Assembly (NCBI GenBank): GCA_013368445.1
Contig: JAACJO010000004.1
Location: forward strand, 558,001-622,000
Direction of reading: 5' to 3'
DNA: 64,000 nucleotides
From: Leucocoprinus leucothites
Lineage: Eukaryota > Basidiomycota > Agaricomycetes > Agaricales > Agaricaceae
Below, in pieces: positions 22,886-35,946 of this stretch. Position 1 is the first letter of the stretch. Each line of letters opens with the position of its first letter. A program made the translations under genes and the position numbers. A model generated the notes under the pieces. That model was not told the DNA's origin. It searched no databases and saw nothing but the letters and a program-made list of their open reading frames with translations.

Positions 22886-24871
22886 TCATCGATGCATCGA
22901 GCTCGGCAAAATCGACGCCACGAAGATCGCTACCCCGACAATCAAAACAAGAAGATAATAAACAAGGTATCCACCCATGTAGTTATTGGCAATGGAGAGC
23001 GAGAACATCGAATTTGTAGCAGCAGGCCCAATCGCTCGCATTACGCTGACAGCCACCTGTAAGAGAAGCCCATAATTACCGATCAGTTCTCCGCAACCCA
23101 CGAATCGGAGCGATCAGCACGAACCTGGCATAGGCCATTCGTGGCACCAAGGGATGCCTTGTTCGGGGAGGCAGCTTGGATAAATATGAAAATAGCGCCT
23201 GCTCAGATGAACTCGGGTGAGGGATTATCGCAAGTGGTGTTAGGCATAAAGAGCGCACCGTAGGATAAACTTGGCAAGATAGATAAGATGATTTGAAAAC
23301 CAATGGCAATCCAAAGTTTAGTCGTGTATCCCTCCGTCCGTGCTATGTGGTTGATGACAGGGAAAGACAAGAAGAGGAGAATACCAGACGCGATGCCAGT
23401 CATGAAAACTTTCTTAGAACCCCAACGGTCATGAATCCTTGCAAAGAAGAAGATTTGGAAAGCTCCGTTAAGAATCCCAAATGTAGACAGGATGTTACCG
23501 ATTGTAGGGGGAGGAAGTCCCAAACCACCAAGCTCCACAGGAGTAGAGAAGAACAATGGTTGTATCGCACGGAAGGCAATATCTACTAGAGCCAAAAAGG
23601 CGTAATTTGCTGCAGCAATAATAACTGGGAACGTCAAGAGAGATCGTAATGGAAGAGGCTTTTCGTGATCGTCATGTTCGTAAATAGTCGTTTGCGAATC
23701 GACTAACTGATCCAACTTCTTTTTCTCTTTGGATTTGAAGAAAATATCCTTCAACGGTATAGGATTCCTGACCGTCTCTTTCAGGAGGAGATATGTGATA
23801 AGCCATGCGAAGAGTGTGTACGTCGCTGGAACGGCACAAGGTAAGAAATAGGGGTATTTCTTCAGGAACTCGTTGTTTCCGAAAAGGGAGGGGAATCGTT
23901 CAGCTGGCCGAGAAAGCGAGCCACCGATAATTGGGCCAAGCTATTAACAGGGGTTAAAATGCTCAGGTCAATACCACTCCCACGAATTCCGGATCCTGGC
24001 TAATAATGCTTACAGTTCCACCCGTAGACCACGCGATAGGCATGTACGCATAAGCCTAAATTGGAAGTCAGCTCCTCGCGTGATAAATATAGCCATGTTT
24101 CTTACCTGGGATATGTTGGTTGAGTCAGTCAGCTCTGCCATTATACTGTTCAGAGATCGCATGAGCAAACGTCGTCAATTCGAACCCTAGCTCGCCATCG
24201 AGAACACACCTCTTGATGACCCCAATGTTTCCATCTATCAATAACTGATGAGCATCACACATGTCAAGTACACAGGCCCAAGAAACACATACTTAGTGCT
24301 CCGTTCAGTGCACGGCTATCAGATTGATATGAGCAGCCGAAACCATGATATAGTTATCTCAACCTCATACCTGAGAACCAGACCCCAAAACGTCGTCGAA
24401 AGTCCAAAGCAGTACATTGAGAGGGAAAGGCCAGCCAGGCCGACCAGAATGACGGGCTTACGGCCGACGCGGTCTGATAGCCGACTCCAGTGCAACACTG
24501 TGAAGGCTTGCGTGAAGAAGAACAAGGATTGCTGATTGAGCGTCAAACAAGTCAACAATTGATGCTCCAGCATGAGTCAAATCTATACTGACCATAATCC
24601 CAACATAATACCCAACCTTGCTCTCATCACCGCCAGTGATGCCCAAGTCGCGAACCAGCTGTACACATCTCAATCAGCATCACGGCTACGCAAAAAGCAA
24701 GCGTTAATACTTTACCTGAGGAACAAAAGGATAAATCACTTGAGACGTCAATGGTTCTCCCAGTTGCAGAAACAAAACAAGTGTGAACTGGAACCATGGC
24801 AAAGGCGTCCTCTGTTTCAGCGGAGTCTGCAGCAAAGGTGTTTCCTCGTCAGCTTCATGAGTAACCGCCAT
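22886..24871 (-). CDS. MFS transporter 1 (DHA1 / zinc-induced-facilitator-like)
   Basis: Multi-exon gene starting MAVTHEADEETPLL at 24871. It continues EPLTSQVIYPFVPQ, LVRDLGITGGDESKVGYY, then the MFS signature LHWSRLSDRVGRKPVIL. Short exons then restore RALNGALNGNIGVIKS, AELTD, AYMPIAWSTGGT and LGPIIGGSLSRP. After a central cytoplasmic loop (KEKKKLDQLVD) the second half carries FFARIHDRWGSKKVF and ATNGLCQ, and ends VASILPSSMHR. The layout fits 12 membrane segments in the plasma or vacuolar membrane. Substrate is unknown; close fungal relatives are annotated as multidrug or tetracycline-type exporters. The paralogue lies at 38686-40520. Confidence 0.9.
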
Positions 24872-26005
24872 GACTCAATATCAACTTTGTGAAAAAGGGA
24901 GTCAAAGGATATCTAAGAGTCAGAGGTCCACAGGCCGTTGTACCGAGCTAGAAGAAAAGGGAAGGCGTGGGCTAGTCCTCGCTACAGAAACCTCACGCTT
25001 TTGAGGTAAAGGTAAAGGGAAGAGGCGGGCGAAAGTTTATACACCGAAAGGAAGAAAGATCCACTTATTTACACCTTCGGGCCCCCGTCCAAATTTAACT
25101 ATCGGTGGCGCCGCTAACCGACGGCTTACTAAGCACATTTGCTAGCATGCTGCAGCCGCAAAGTTACTCTTTGCGGAGATACAGGAGTAATGTGATGCAT
25201 AAGCTTCTCTCGGCTGTCCCTCTGCCGAGATGTCCTGATATTCAGTCACCTTCTCAACAGAGACAGATGTGGATGCTTGAGGTTTCGTGGCGGGACGAAG
25301 ACCACTAGTGAAGCGAAAACCTGAGATTACGGCGACATTGATGGAATGTCGACCACATGAGTATTCATTTCCACTCTTGTGTCTGTCCAGAACGGCACTA
25401 GCATTATAAGTAGGGTCAGAGGGTAAGGCATTAAAGCCCCGCCGCACACGAATGACAGTTCAAACGCTCATTTCCCAGCTTAAAGCTGTTCTATCAGAAG
25501 AGTTATTGGTCCAGAAAGACACTAAGCACGTACACTCATCCCACGAATACCCTGTCCATCTGATCAACAGCCAAGAAGTTGTTGGCTGAGCAACCGAGAA
25601 ACAACGATAGAAGCACTACAGTACTTCCCTACCCCAACGAAAACCCAAATTCCAGAAGTCGAAAACACTTGAAGAAACAGTACGGCACTCCCAAGGTTCG
25701 CTTGCAGATGACAAGTTAACAGCCCTAAAAACTTCCACTACCCCTATCTGTCGCACCTGCAATTATAACCCTTTTATCTGGTATTGGGTTTGCCTTCGGC
25801 ATTCTGAATAACAAACGTGATCCGTCGGCGAGTATTCAGTTTGCCCTCAGCCCATGGGAATACTGTGCTCTTGAATATAAGTCTAGAAAGTGATCACTGC
25901 TGAATGAAATCTACAAGTGGCGCGCGGTACTACAGCCTTCATCTCCACATTCCCGAGTCCCGACAGGTCCGATCGCTATTGCCGAAATAGTATCCCATCT
26001 GCCCC
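24872..26005. other. About 1.1 kb without a supported gene
   Basis: This is the promoter side of MFS transporter 1 and the 3' side of the next minus-strand gene. Open frames on both strands (for example 25142-25447) overlap and lack motifs. Confidence 0.5.
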
Positions 26006-26670
26006 TTAATCCGTCTCATCCAACGAGTATCTCGTCTTTGGCAGAGTCATTTTAGTTCTTCTCTTGGGCTGCGACGAAGCCACTCCCCCAGATCCAGAAG
26101 ACGAAGGCCCACTCACGCCCGCACCCATCAATGACCCATTCTCATCTCCCTAAGAAAGTAAAGCACATCGCATCGCGTACGGCAATCATCAGCCTCTCGA
26201 CTCTCAGTCATCGAAAATAAGAATAATCTACTCACCTGGGTCCTCGAAGAACTAGCAGTACCACTCTCAGCTTGCTTCCCCTTTCCTTTTACTCCCACAT
26301 TCTTATTACCCATACCATGACCCATCCATTTGTCACCAGCAGAACCACCAGGACCACGAGTCAAAACCTTTCCTGTCTGCTTCCCATTCTCCTTATCCAT
26401 CTCAATCACCCCTCGCATCGCTCTCGTATACATAGACGCTCTCGACATAAATGTATCAATCATATGCGTAAAATCGTCTTCTTGCTCTTCATCCGTCTCC
26501 CATTCATCTGATTCTTCTCCCGAATCAAGGCTGTCGCTGTGGTGGACGGTTAGGGTAGGTTTCCTCTGGTTCTTTGAGTTTTTAGACTTTGTGTTCTGTC
26601 GTCGTCGTTCCGCCCGTTCTTGTTTACGGTGCTCGTCATAGCGGCATCCTGGACAACTGCTGAAGGACAT
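26006..26670 (-). CDS. Small unidentified hydrophilic protein
   Basis: Two exons (26670-26236 and 26149-26006) joined in phase 0 encode 192 residues. The start is MSFSSCPGCRYDEHRKQERAE, whose CPGC pair may bind a metal. A Lys/Arg-rich stretch follows, then an acidic block (SGEESDEWETDEEQEDDF) and a short helix, THMIDTFMSRASMYTRAMRG. The C-terminus is disordered and ends LPKTRYSLDETD. The intron gives an in-frame join with good splice sites, supporting the model. I do not recognise the family. Confidence 0.65.
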
Positions 26671-27045
26671 AGTTCCACGTTGATGTCGTAGTGGTGGGTG
26701 TGTGTGATGAGAGTACTTGTGGGTGCTCGTTGATGTTGCTTTGATTGTGTAGCTGAATTGGCATCAATTGTTAATAATACCGGGATTTGAGTAACAAGTT
26801 CCGGTGCTTTTACGTGAAGTCTCCAATGGACTCCCCAACAACTGCTGCGGCGACACGAAACATACCTGAGCCCTCACGCCCCTTGCTTACAGGACGATAA
26901 GATAAGTATAAAATACAAAGGCCGCACATATTCGATATTCACTCATAATTGCATACTATACAAAAAGCACTTACATACATCCATACCCAAGAAATATACA
27001 CACATCCCGGAAACACTTCAGCAATTCAGCCACGTCCACTTGAAC
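26671..27045. other. Short intergenic stretch
   Basis: About 375 bp between the upstream end of the small hydrophilic gene and the 3' end of P4. It is A/T-rich near 26930-26990 and no gene is seen. Confidence 0.5.
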
Positions 27046-28358
27046 TTATGTAGAAGAAAAATAAGCCTTCAAATGCCTCCTCAATAGATACAACTCCATC
27101 TCCGGCAAAACGTTCAAAATCTCCGGATTCACGCCAATGACCCTCCTCAAAAACTCATCAACCTCGCTGTCCGGCCACTCTGCCACCATACTCAAGTACT
27201 TATTACTTCTAAGTCCGAAAGTAATAAACGAGTTAAGCAAGAATTGCATATCAGATTGACAACTGCGTAGGAACGCAGCAACCTCGTCAACCCGATATTC
27301 GGATAACGTAGGGATTTGAGGTAGGGCTACAACTGGCGGAACAGGAGTAGACACCAGTGTGATGGATGAACTTTGCGACGTAGTCATGGGACGCGAAATG
27401 GTTCCCATGTGCCCAGCGAATGGAAAATCCGCGGGGTCGGCGAGTGAAAGGATGGAAGTAGAGCCTGTAGCGAGAGCCGAACGGGAAGGTGATGGCATTC
27501 CAATGGGAAGAATTTCATTACTTGGGCGGGTGCTAGACGAGGTCGCATGCACTACCTCCAAGTGGGTAGGAGTCGGCGGCCTTGAATTTTCCATCGCAGT
27601 CGCAGGTCGTGGTATATCCAAATTCTGGGCTGCAGAAGTATGGATGTCATCCTTCTGAGGTTTGACCATTGGGTCGTCATCAGCAAGAGGGGACGGCGAT
27701 TGTGAAGGGGCACTCCCTCGTATTCTCGTACCTCTCTTAATCCAGGATCAATTTACAGGTTTAGTATTAAGCCATTATAGCAAGACGCACACGAAGGGTA
27801 GCTCCACGAACAGCTTTTACCTTGGCTTCAAGTGATTTCTTTTTATAATGCCAGCGGGCCATACCAGAGTACCTCTGCAGGTAAGTCATGATTGCTTTCA
27901 TCCTCTTCTGACGCGTAGGTCCATCCAGACCAGGGCCTTCGAACACTCCAGGAAAGCTCTTGCTAATCTGTCGCGTAATAATAGGCCCTTAGTAGGTAGA
28001 GTACTCATCTAAGAAGCTGAGCATACTCACTTCACTTCGAACTTGGGCGATTCGCTTCGGATCTTGTTTTGACCAACAGACACCCAAGTTGAGATACCCC
28101 TGGAGTGCCTCCCTCGCTACAGCCTATAATAGTGACGAAGGCACATGAATACTACAGTCAAGGCGTGCAATGTCAATGACGGGACTCAAAGGCACCTTGA
28201 TTTCACGGTAGAGAACCGAATTGGGATCGAGATGTAGTACACTCGCGACTTCCGCCGATGATGATCCCTATATGAAAAGGAATGTCAATCTAACTATTCA
28301 GTAGACTCGCAGGATAGACACTTACAGCTTGAGAGGTTGACGCCAGGTATTGCTCAGC
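27046..28358 (-). CDS. P4: uncharacterised family protein (5' end unresolved)
   Basis: Supported exons: 28358-28326, 28267-28196 (24 codons, SSSAEVASVLHLDPNS...REIK), 28123-28031 (31 codons, AVAREALQGYLNLGVCW...RSE), 27967-27821 (49 codons, ISKSFPGVFEGP, then RQKRMKAIMTYLQRY) and 27735-27046. All introns are phase 0. The last exon has a long Ser/Pro/Thr linker and then the C-terminal domain: RVDEVAAFLRSCQSDMQFLL, FGLRSNKYLSMVAEWPDSE, EMELYLLRRHLKAYF. That gives about 344 residues as modelled. An ATG at 28411 is the obvious candidate start but does not splice in frame to exon 28358 in any way I found. Function is unknown. Confidence 0.72.
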
Positions 28359-28497
28359 CTCGAAGGAGACATATCAATAATCAACAAGTGCTCACCATTA
28401 GAGTTGCCCATCTAAGTCAAAGTCAACGACACAATAGGACAGTGGCAGTTAGCGGGAGGGATAGCGCCTCTTTTCCTCAAGGCCAATACATCTGGTG

Positions 28498-28565
28498 AAT
28501 TATATACTCTCTCAAGTCTGTTGATTCTTCTCCACGGACGCGTCAAGGGGGCGTGATCGACGCGT
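28498..28565 (-). promoter_or_regulatory. P4 promoter: paired MluI cell-cycle boxes plus TATA box
   Basis: Two ACGCGT boxes (28538-28543 and 28560-28565) flank the core AGGGGGCGTGATC. On the minus strand a TATATAA box lies about 32 bp downstream, at 28498-28506, and the P4 coding region starts some 90-150 bp beyond that. The same 28-bp element with the same geometry occurs upstream of P7. ACGCGT is the MCB site bound by MBF-type (Swi6/Mbp1) regulators at G1/S; that role here is inferred. Confidence 0.6.
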
Positions 28566-30253
28566 CTTGTAACATCTGTGTCTCTTTGGAACACTTTTGC
28601 TATATCAAGTCGAGGGTTGTCATGAGAAGCTCTGCAGGTGAGTGATATATTTCCGGTCCTGGAAAACATGTGATGGCATTCAAGGCGCGGAGATGAATCC
28701 CATGATAAGACGACGAAGGCTTCCTGTGACTGGGATCACCTGAGATTGGTAAGTTCAAAGGTAGCCATACAGAGAAGGTTTCCTGCATGGAAATAATAGG
28801 CCTGGCTTTGAGGCGGGAAGAATCCTCAAGTGATATCAATATTCGAGGCCAGCCGGTCCTGGAGGAGGCGAGGCTGCAAGGTGGAGGAGATAGGCTGAGC
28901 ATGAGGATGCCATACAACAGATCAATCGCCTGGGAATATTTTCATTACTTTCTTATGTGACCGTGACCATCATAAGCTACTAAAATAACATTCTCAGCCA
29001 CTTCCGCAAGGAGGCAACCTATCGGAGATGTTGTATCATGGTCAGTACAGAAAACCTCTCTCACGTCCTGCCTCCTGAAGGCAGCCTTTTGACGTTGAAC
29101 CATTACAAGTACCACACGCGCTTCGGAACTAATACATATTTATCCCCCAAAATGTGACCTTACTGTTAAGTGATCAATTTCTGATCCGAAAGATGCCTAG
29201 CACAATGACGGAGACACAGGAAACCGTAGTTCTCTAAGATGATTACCGACTCGATCACCGCCAACTGTTCTTGAGTCGTCGGCCGTTGCTAAAAAACGTG
29301 ACAGGTAAGTATGGACGATGTACGGGACGTCACTCGCCGGACGGACGTCCGACAACGATTTTTAGTTCATTAATCAACTAATCAAAACACGTACTGCCGG
29401 AGATTCGAGTATCACTTGGATAGCGGTGACTGTTTTGAAACCAATGAACACCAAGACTGACTAGAAACAATGTCGAGGCTGTTTAGTAAATGGATAGATT
29501 GTGCATATCTTCGAGTACCTTCATTAAGCTTCGAAGCCACCTTTTACTACTTACTATCATGCTGTTGTGGAGGCCCAAGTCTAATCTCTTTCAGAAATGG
29601 ACATAGATTAAGGCTGGCTACGGGTTGGTTCGCAAACACCCAATAGTGCATTGCACATCAGCGTAAGACCAAAAATCCGCTCACCAACACTTCTACAGGT
29701 TAGAGCACTTACCTATGCTACACGGAATACGGTTGATACCATGGGGACAAAGCTATGCTTATACGAGTAAAATATAGGGATACAGAATATCTGATGGTTG
29801 TTCAACGACATTCCCCAAGTCGGCGGAATGAACGACATAACACCCAAGGAATGGTGGTATTATGATATGCCCGAGGGTAGAGCGAGTCCGCAGCAGTGGG
29901 CACATACGAAATTCAAATTGTGTGTGCAACACGTTGTTCGTGGAGATTGCACGATATGCGGTGTCCGATAAATAGACGTGGCGGAATTATCAAAACATGA
30001 CTCCTATTGTATTATTACCATTGGACCCATCAATACTTACATCGCAAACAAGACAGCAAAGTCTCCAGTGGTTCGATCTATCTCACTTGACGTTTGAGCC
30101 AATTGGCCGCGTTCTGGTATCCGTTTCGGAATGACTATTGGAGGGTTTGAAGATTAGCATTGTTGATTATATAAAGCAGCCGTACATGTATAGCTAATAA
30201 AAATATTAAGCCACGAATTATGAAAAAGACCGCCCTCGAGCTCCATGGTTAGG
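28566..30253. other. About 1.7 kb without a supported gene
   Basis: Only short overlapping frames are present (for example 28600-28917 on the minus strand) and none shows motifs. This is the upstream flank of P4 and the 3' flank of the peroxygenase. Confidence 0.5.
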
Positions 30254-31612
30254 CTATTTACCATAGGGGTAAAGCCGAGGGCACCCGGGGCCGAAAACAG
30301 TCTTAGCGCTAAGAGCGTCATGCAAACGACCCAAGTTGATCTTCAGAGCCTTTCTGAGGGCTCCAGTCGGGTTGGGGTAGAAGCTTAGAACGGTGTTGTT
30401 AACGAAATTCTGGTAGACTTTGCAGAATTCGGTGAGCTGGGCCGAAGTCGGGTCGGGCTGATAGGTGTTCACACCCGCGACATTGCGACCGGGTAGGATG
30501 GGGTGAGCAGCCTCGACCAGGTCAAAACCGTCACCACCAATAGGCTTGGGGGCCCTATGGAAGTCATGAGGCATGCGCATATCCTTGAAGAAGCCTAGTG
30601 CAACATCCATGTCTAGCTGTCCGTCGTAGTGGCGTCCATCAACGAAGAAATTGATCAGGAAAACGGACTCCGTGTAAGCGGTGTTGTATCGGGGTGAGAC
30701 AAAGGTGAAGTTGGGGTTTTCCGCGATGGACTGTTGGATACGGTGGTATCGGAGCTCTCCAGCGACCTTTAAGTTGTACTTTCCGCGGCCGTATTTCTTG
30801 CTGAAAGCGACGAACTGGTGGGCCAGGTCAACTTATGATTCACACAAGAAGGAGTGAAAAAGACTTGCCTCATCAAACAGAGTCTGGTTGAAACTGTGAT
30901 TATCTCCAAAGAAGAAATCCCCTGTTATTTGTTTAGAAAAACAGACTTATATGGCTTCAGTCAGAGGTTACTAACCTCGACTCAAGCTAGCATCGCCTTC
31001 GAAAGTGGTATGTGTGCTCAAACCACTAACAGATGCAGGAGTATGTGGGTCTGCGCCCGTGTTTGGTGACTTTCCTCCGATGCTGAGCAGATCGGTGACT
31101 TGGTTGCCGTTAGAGATGTGACCAAGATATGTCACGAATGTTGCGAAATGAGGATCCATGTTATATCCTAAGATAGACGCATTGATTAGAGTCAATTATC
31201 CGGCCGATTCATGCGGGATCATTTACCTTCCTGTACAGCAGCGATGATTTGGGATGGAGAGGCTATCCCATTACGAGGAAGGTACTGTCAATAGAAACGA
31301 TCAGAACCCAGCGATATGTGCAGATTGGTCATTGCGTACCCCATGAGAAGCGAGGGTGTTCAGCCCAGGACAAGGTCCTCGCATATCCCCGTACCTGAGA
31401 GGCTTCCAGGGGTGCTGAGCGTCGTTCACGAGTTTCGTGCCGTTGTTCTTCAAAGGTGGAGGAAGCTTGGCAGGATCACGGACTTGTAGAGTCGGAATAA
31501 TCCTATCGAGCTCTTCTCGCGGCAATCCCGCCAGAGAAGCATAGGCTGGGAAAGCCATGGCCGACGAGGCAAGAGCGAGGGAGAAAGTGACGAAGCTCAC
31601 GAAGCTGACCAT
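30254..31612 (-). CDS. Secreted unspecific peroxygenase (heme-thiolate, peroxidase family 2)
   Basis: An extracellular enzyme that uses hydrogen peroxide to oxygenate aromatic and aliphatic substrates. The protein starts with a signal peptide (MVSFVSFVTFSLALASSAMA), then FPAYASLAGLPREELDRIIP, which closely matches Agrocybe-type peroxygenase. The heme ligand is the cysteine in RGPCPGLNTLASHGYLPR. The Mg site and acid-base pair are in TFEGDASLSRGD (Glu-Gly-Asp). Further family blocks are YNLKVAGELRYHRIQ, LINFFVDGRHYDGQLDMD, AHPILPGRNVAGVN and a C-terminal CPRLYPYG, with the distal cysteine kept. Several introns (for example 31339 down to about 31286) must be removed. Size is that of the long (group II) class, and the active site looks complete. 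Confidence 0.95.
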
Positions 31613-34600
31613 TTCTGAAAGAGGAGGAATGAGTCGCTGCTTCTTTGTGGCCAGAACTTGCAGGTACTTATACCTCAGCGTCCTGCTGTGCCAGCCCTGT
31701 TTAAGTGACTAGTTGAAGTAATTGTTTGTATATCCAATTCACCGACGTTCAAGGCCGTGTTCAGAAAAAAACATGTCCGGAGCAAAATTCGATATCTATC
31801 CCAAATTTAAGATAATGATCATATCCCCGAGATCTTTAGGTACCTAGCGATGCGTTTCCAATTAGACAGATATAGAGAAGGGCGGCTATTCCGTTCAGTG
31901 CGACCAGTCCGAGCCAGAGGTTCACCACGATCGCTGTCGAATACGTGCTCTGTGCATATCCATTTCCTTCGGCGGCGGCAGGCTCGAGGGATTGAGGACC
32001 AGTCCTATTTGCCTTCTCACCAAGGTGTATCTAATCAGTGACAAGATTCCCGTTTACAGAAACGCCGCGCATGTGTCCAAGATCTCATACCCATAACTCA
32101 TATTAAAAGCTCGACACTGACACCATGACAGTATGCTGTGGTCCATAATAACTGTGAAACAAGACAACCTGTGAAAAAAATGGAAAGTCGTCCATGATTG
32201 CTATGGACCATAATATCCTCCTGAGCAGCAGCAGCAGCACTGATGCTCCAAACTAGCATCGCAATGCCCGAACGAGGATTATACTTAGAAGGAATCGTCA
32301 GACCTGACTCTTTCTCAAAGGTGGTTAGACGCGCACCATGAACAAGAGTGTTTGGCCTGGTACATTGACGTCTGATATCGCCCTCGGTAACAAAAACTTA
32401 AGAATAGTTTTAATTGACGTTGACCTCGAGGAATTTGAATAGATGGGTATATAGAAAATGTTTCCCAGGATCCAGTACAGCTGACGGTTAATTCCGTGTG
32501 AGTTTTGTTTGTTCCAAATGATTCCGAGGCTGTAGATGCCACGCCATGTGATGGGTGTGATGTTGACTCGCTAGCAATGCAGGTAGACAGGTTGCCCAAT
32601 CCGAATTGGAGGTATGCTATGTCATGGAAATGCCGCGCGATACGTCGCCGGAGACAGGGAGACAAGATAGATGAAAGCGATCATCAAGGACAACGAGTCA
32701 CAGTGAGCAGCGGAATGGTCCTGTCCTTTGTTTGTTGTGTTGGTGAAACGGAGTATCCCATCTGAGTGTCGTGTATACAGGAAAGGTATCACGGATGGCA
32801 GGTCAAACTCTAAGCTAGGAGAAGGTTTTTCTCTTGGCAAACGTCAGAGTCTCTTGAAACAATCGCTTTGTTGACAGATAAGCTCTGAGATTCCAACATT
32901 GACTGATGATTGAGGTGAATGGCAAGGGGATTACAGGCACCACTGACTCGTCTGCGAGGTTTACCGAGGGTCCCTTGTCGAAAGTCATTGTAAGGAGAGC
33001 ATTGGACAAATACGTCGTGGGGGTGCTCTGGAACTGGACATCTAAGGTCGGCGACCAGTCGGGGACATCCGAGTCGGATCATACTATTCACGTAAACAAT
33101 AGCAAACCAGGATCTCCTGGGCCGCTTTGATTCCTCGACTAATTTTTGAACTTACTAGCAATTTTCAGGCTTCGACTATAATCGCATCATAAAGGGAGCC
33201 ATCAAATGGATTCCTCTTGAGGTCCATAAACTGTCGAAGAATTCAAAGAGTCGGCTCCTTTCGACAACTTGTAAACATTTACATTACGCCCCGAGGAACT
33301 AATCATCCTTCGAGGTATTTCACAGCCCTGGAGCCATACCAGGAAGAAGGTGAGGTTTATGACTGCTACATTTAATCGAGCACCTAGATTTTCTAGCTCT
33401 CGTCTCGATCACTCTTGGAACAGTTACCATGAGTCCAGTCCCATAATTATTTTTAACAAGGGGAGGAACCTTCACGAAAATTACTAGGAGAATATAATGT
33501 TCTCGTATTAATCTGAGCAGAGAGAATGTTGACCGGACTGAATACATGGCGTTTATTCTGAGACTACTAGTACAGCTGAAGATATGAAATGTCGCTCTCT
33601 TTCAATGATCACGTATGGCGAACTAGATACGACATCGTGGCCTGCACAATAGAAGCCAGGATTGAGTCTAAAGAACTTCTTACGAAATAATAATTTTTCT
33701 TACCGAGGGTGAGTGCCACTTAAGGCCCAATCCACAACCAGTGGGTGTCGATATCGGAGGAGAAACTTGGTTCGATCCTGGTATTTATCTCACCTAGAAA
33801 AAAAATGCTAACTGAGCAGGATATGCCGGCGGGGGCACCTGAGGAACTTCACCTAGACTTACTAGTGCTCAGCAAAAGCACCTCAGGTTTGGAATCCCAT
33901 GTCCACTACGGTATCCCAGGCGGGGAATTCCCGAGCGTTTCAATAGATTTCTTAATGTCCACCTCGATAATGTCAGATTTGCCCAAGACCATTTTAAATT
34001 TCTTGACGATGGAGGAATTGAGGAGGGGGTCCATTCCAACTTAAAGGTCACAAAACACGAGGCGCACTCCGGGCCGGAAGTCAGTCTTTAGATTAAAGGA
34101 ACAAGCAGTCTGTGCTACTTATGAGATAATTATCATCTCGGCCGTATGGCAATCACTGCTCAAATTGTTCCTGGATGGTTTGGCTCGAGAGCCACAAGAA
34201 TGGGGTATGTCTCACAGGGGGCGGGTATGGCTGCATTCTTGATTAACTGTGGGTGTATATATAGCTTCATTGACCCTCATGTTGTCTACGGAATTCATCA
34301 ATCATCGTGAACATGTCTATTCTTTTATTAGCTGTCATTGCGGTGCGAGGGCGACTATTGCAGCCTTCCTTGCTTTCGTAGCTCGCCTGTTAATCGTGAT
34401 TCCGAGCTATTAGACCCCGGACCTTGATCTCATTATCCAATCCGGAAGAATATTCAAGATTTAATTCTCGTAGTTGAGTAATTCAGTGGAAATCGCAAGA
34501 TGAGAATGGGATTAAGCTAACCTGGAGCTACTTGACATATATATGACTCAGAGGTGCTAGTCTGGGAATCTACTCGTTAGGACATCACACGAAACTGACT

Positions 34601-34913
34601 TGACATCATGCATCATGCATCATGTCTTGGTCTCAAAGCATTCTCAGCTGCTTCACGTCTATCTCGCAAGGGGTCAACTTATCAGGATGGGGTATCATGG
34701 TCCCTGCGACAAACATCTCTACGTGATTTTTCCCCCGGATAGCCCTCTCAACATTGACGCTCATACTCAATACGCGCACCGAGCCCCGGCCGTACTATCA
34801 TCTTGGCATTATCTACGCCAGTTTCTGTGTGCTTTGATGTGTTCATATCTATACAGGCGCCTCTATATGTCAAATTGCCTACCGCCTACCGATACACTTC
34901 AGGGGTTGACACT
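31613..34913. other. About 3.3 kb without a supported gene
   Basis: Contains the peroxygenase promoter (31613-31750), a short GCA repeat near 32229-32243 and many short frames. One plus-strand stretch, 33862-34086, reads like the C-terminal part of a protein (see findings), but I could not extend it to a gene. The downstream limit is the 3' end of P5. Confidence 0.45.
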
Positions 34914-35940
34914 CTATGCCTCAGGAGCGGTATCAAAATACTGCCTAAAATATCTTTTCAAAATCCACAGATCCATCTCTGGCACCGCGTTTGAGGCCTT
35001 GAATCTTGTGGAGTGCTTCAACAGCCTTTTCAACAACTCGTCCATCTCAGCATCATCGAGCTTAGCCACAGTGCCCAGGAATTGCTTATTTCGACAACCG
35101 AAAGCAATGAATGCCTCGAGGAAATGATCCATGGCAGGGTCACATCCCCGGAGGAAGTGTAACACCTCATCCACCCGACAGTCAGGCGATGGATTCGTTG
35201 AACGAAGGTTTTGATGTGCTTGTGAGATAGATTTCTTCTCAGCGGATGACCGTTGGGTGGAGTTGTTTGCGTTTTCCTGGTAGGGCCTGTTTGTGTAGCC
35301 TGAGAGCAGCGTTGGTTTTGTTTCGCTGGGGCTGCTCGGCTGTGCTCTGATTTGGACATGAAGCTTGATGTTCGTCCTCAGATTGGATAACATATTATCG
35401 AGCTCAGTACAAACCTGTCTAGTTCTCCAGCGGTCACCATCCTCGGGGCGGGCCCTGAGGTCACAGTGCCTATCAAAATAGATTTCATCGCGTTCGTTGT
35501 TTGTGTTGTCGGAATTCATGTCCAATTCAGGTTCCTCTCCGTTAAATCCAACGTACCATCTCCTGACACGATAGAAATAAGACCTTGCATATAAAATAGC
35601 AGCCTCTAGTTTCCTCCGTTTCTCAGTCATTCTGAGGCCCGAAGAATCGAAAATATCTGAGAGAAGCTGGATAATCTAGTACCAGTGGGCCATCAGCTAC
35701 GGGAGTGGAGTAGTGAAAGGGGCACTCTTTGCTTACCTGACGACGAATCTTTGCAAGTGTCTCTTCACGGAGGAAATCTCCGATATACGGTATATATCTT
35801 TCTACAATCTTCTGTATTCCAATCTATGGGCAAAAGGGAAGCGGGTGGACGCCAAACTGGTGAAAATATCAAGCCTTCACTTTGGCAATGAGCTCGGGTT
35901 GTCCCCGAAGGTCAAGTTCATTGGCGAATCTACCAGTCAT
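34914..35940 (-). CDS. P5: uncharacterised family protein with C-terminal helical domain
   Basis: Exons: 35946-35875 (24 codons, INMTGRFANELDLRGQPELI...), 35823-35737 (29 codons, IGIQKIVERYIPYIGDF...IRRQ) and 35675-34914. The first in-frame ATG is at 35940, giving about 304 residues. An upstream exon like that of P6 may exist, but its donor appears lost. The first intron has either a GC donor after the conserved lysine (AAG-GC) or a GT donor two codons earlier. The third exon begins IIQLLSDIFDSSG with a basic helix, then a linker and the domain RVDEVLHFLRGCDPAMDHFL, FGCRNKQFLGTVAKLDDAE, EMDLWILKRYFRQYF. It is adjacent to P6 on the same strand. Confidence 0.7.
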
Positions 35941-35946
35941 ATTGAT

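Noticed and set aside
24170..24200. B-box-like GGGTTCGAATTG on the minus strand
   Set aside because: It lies in an intron of MFS transporter 1, lacks the final CC of the B box and has no A box upstream.
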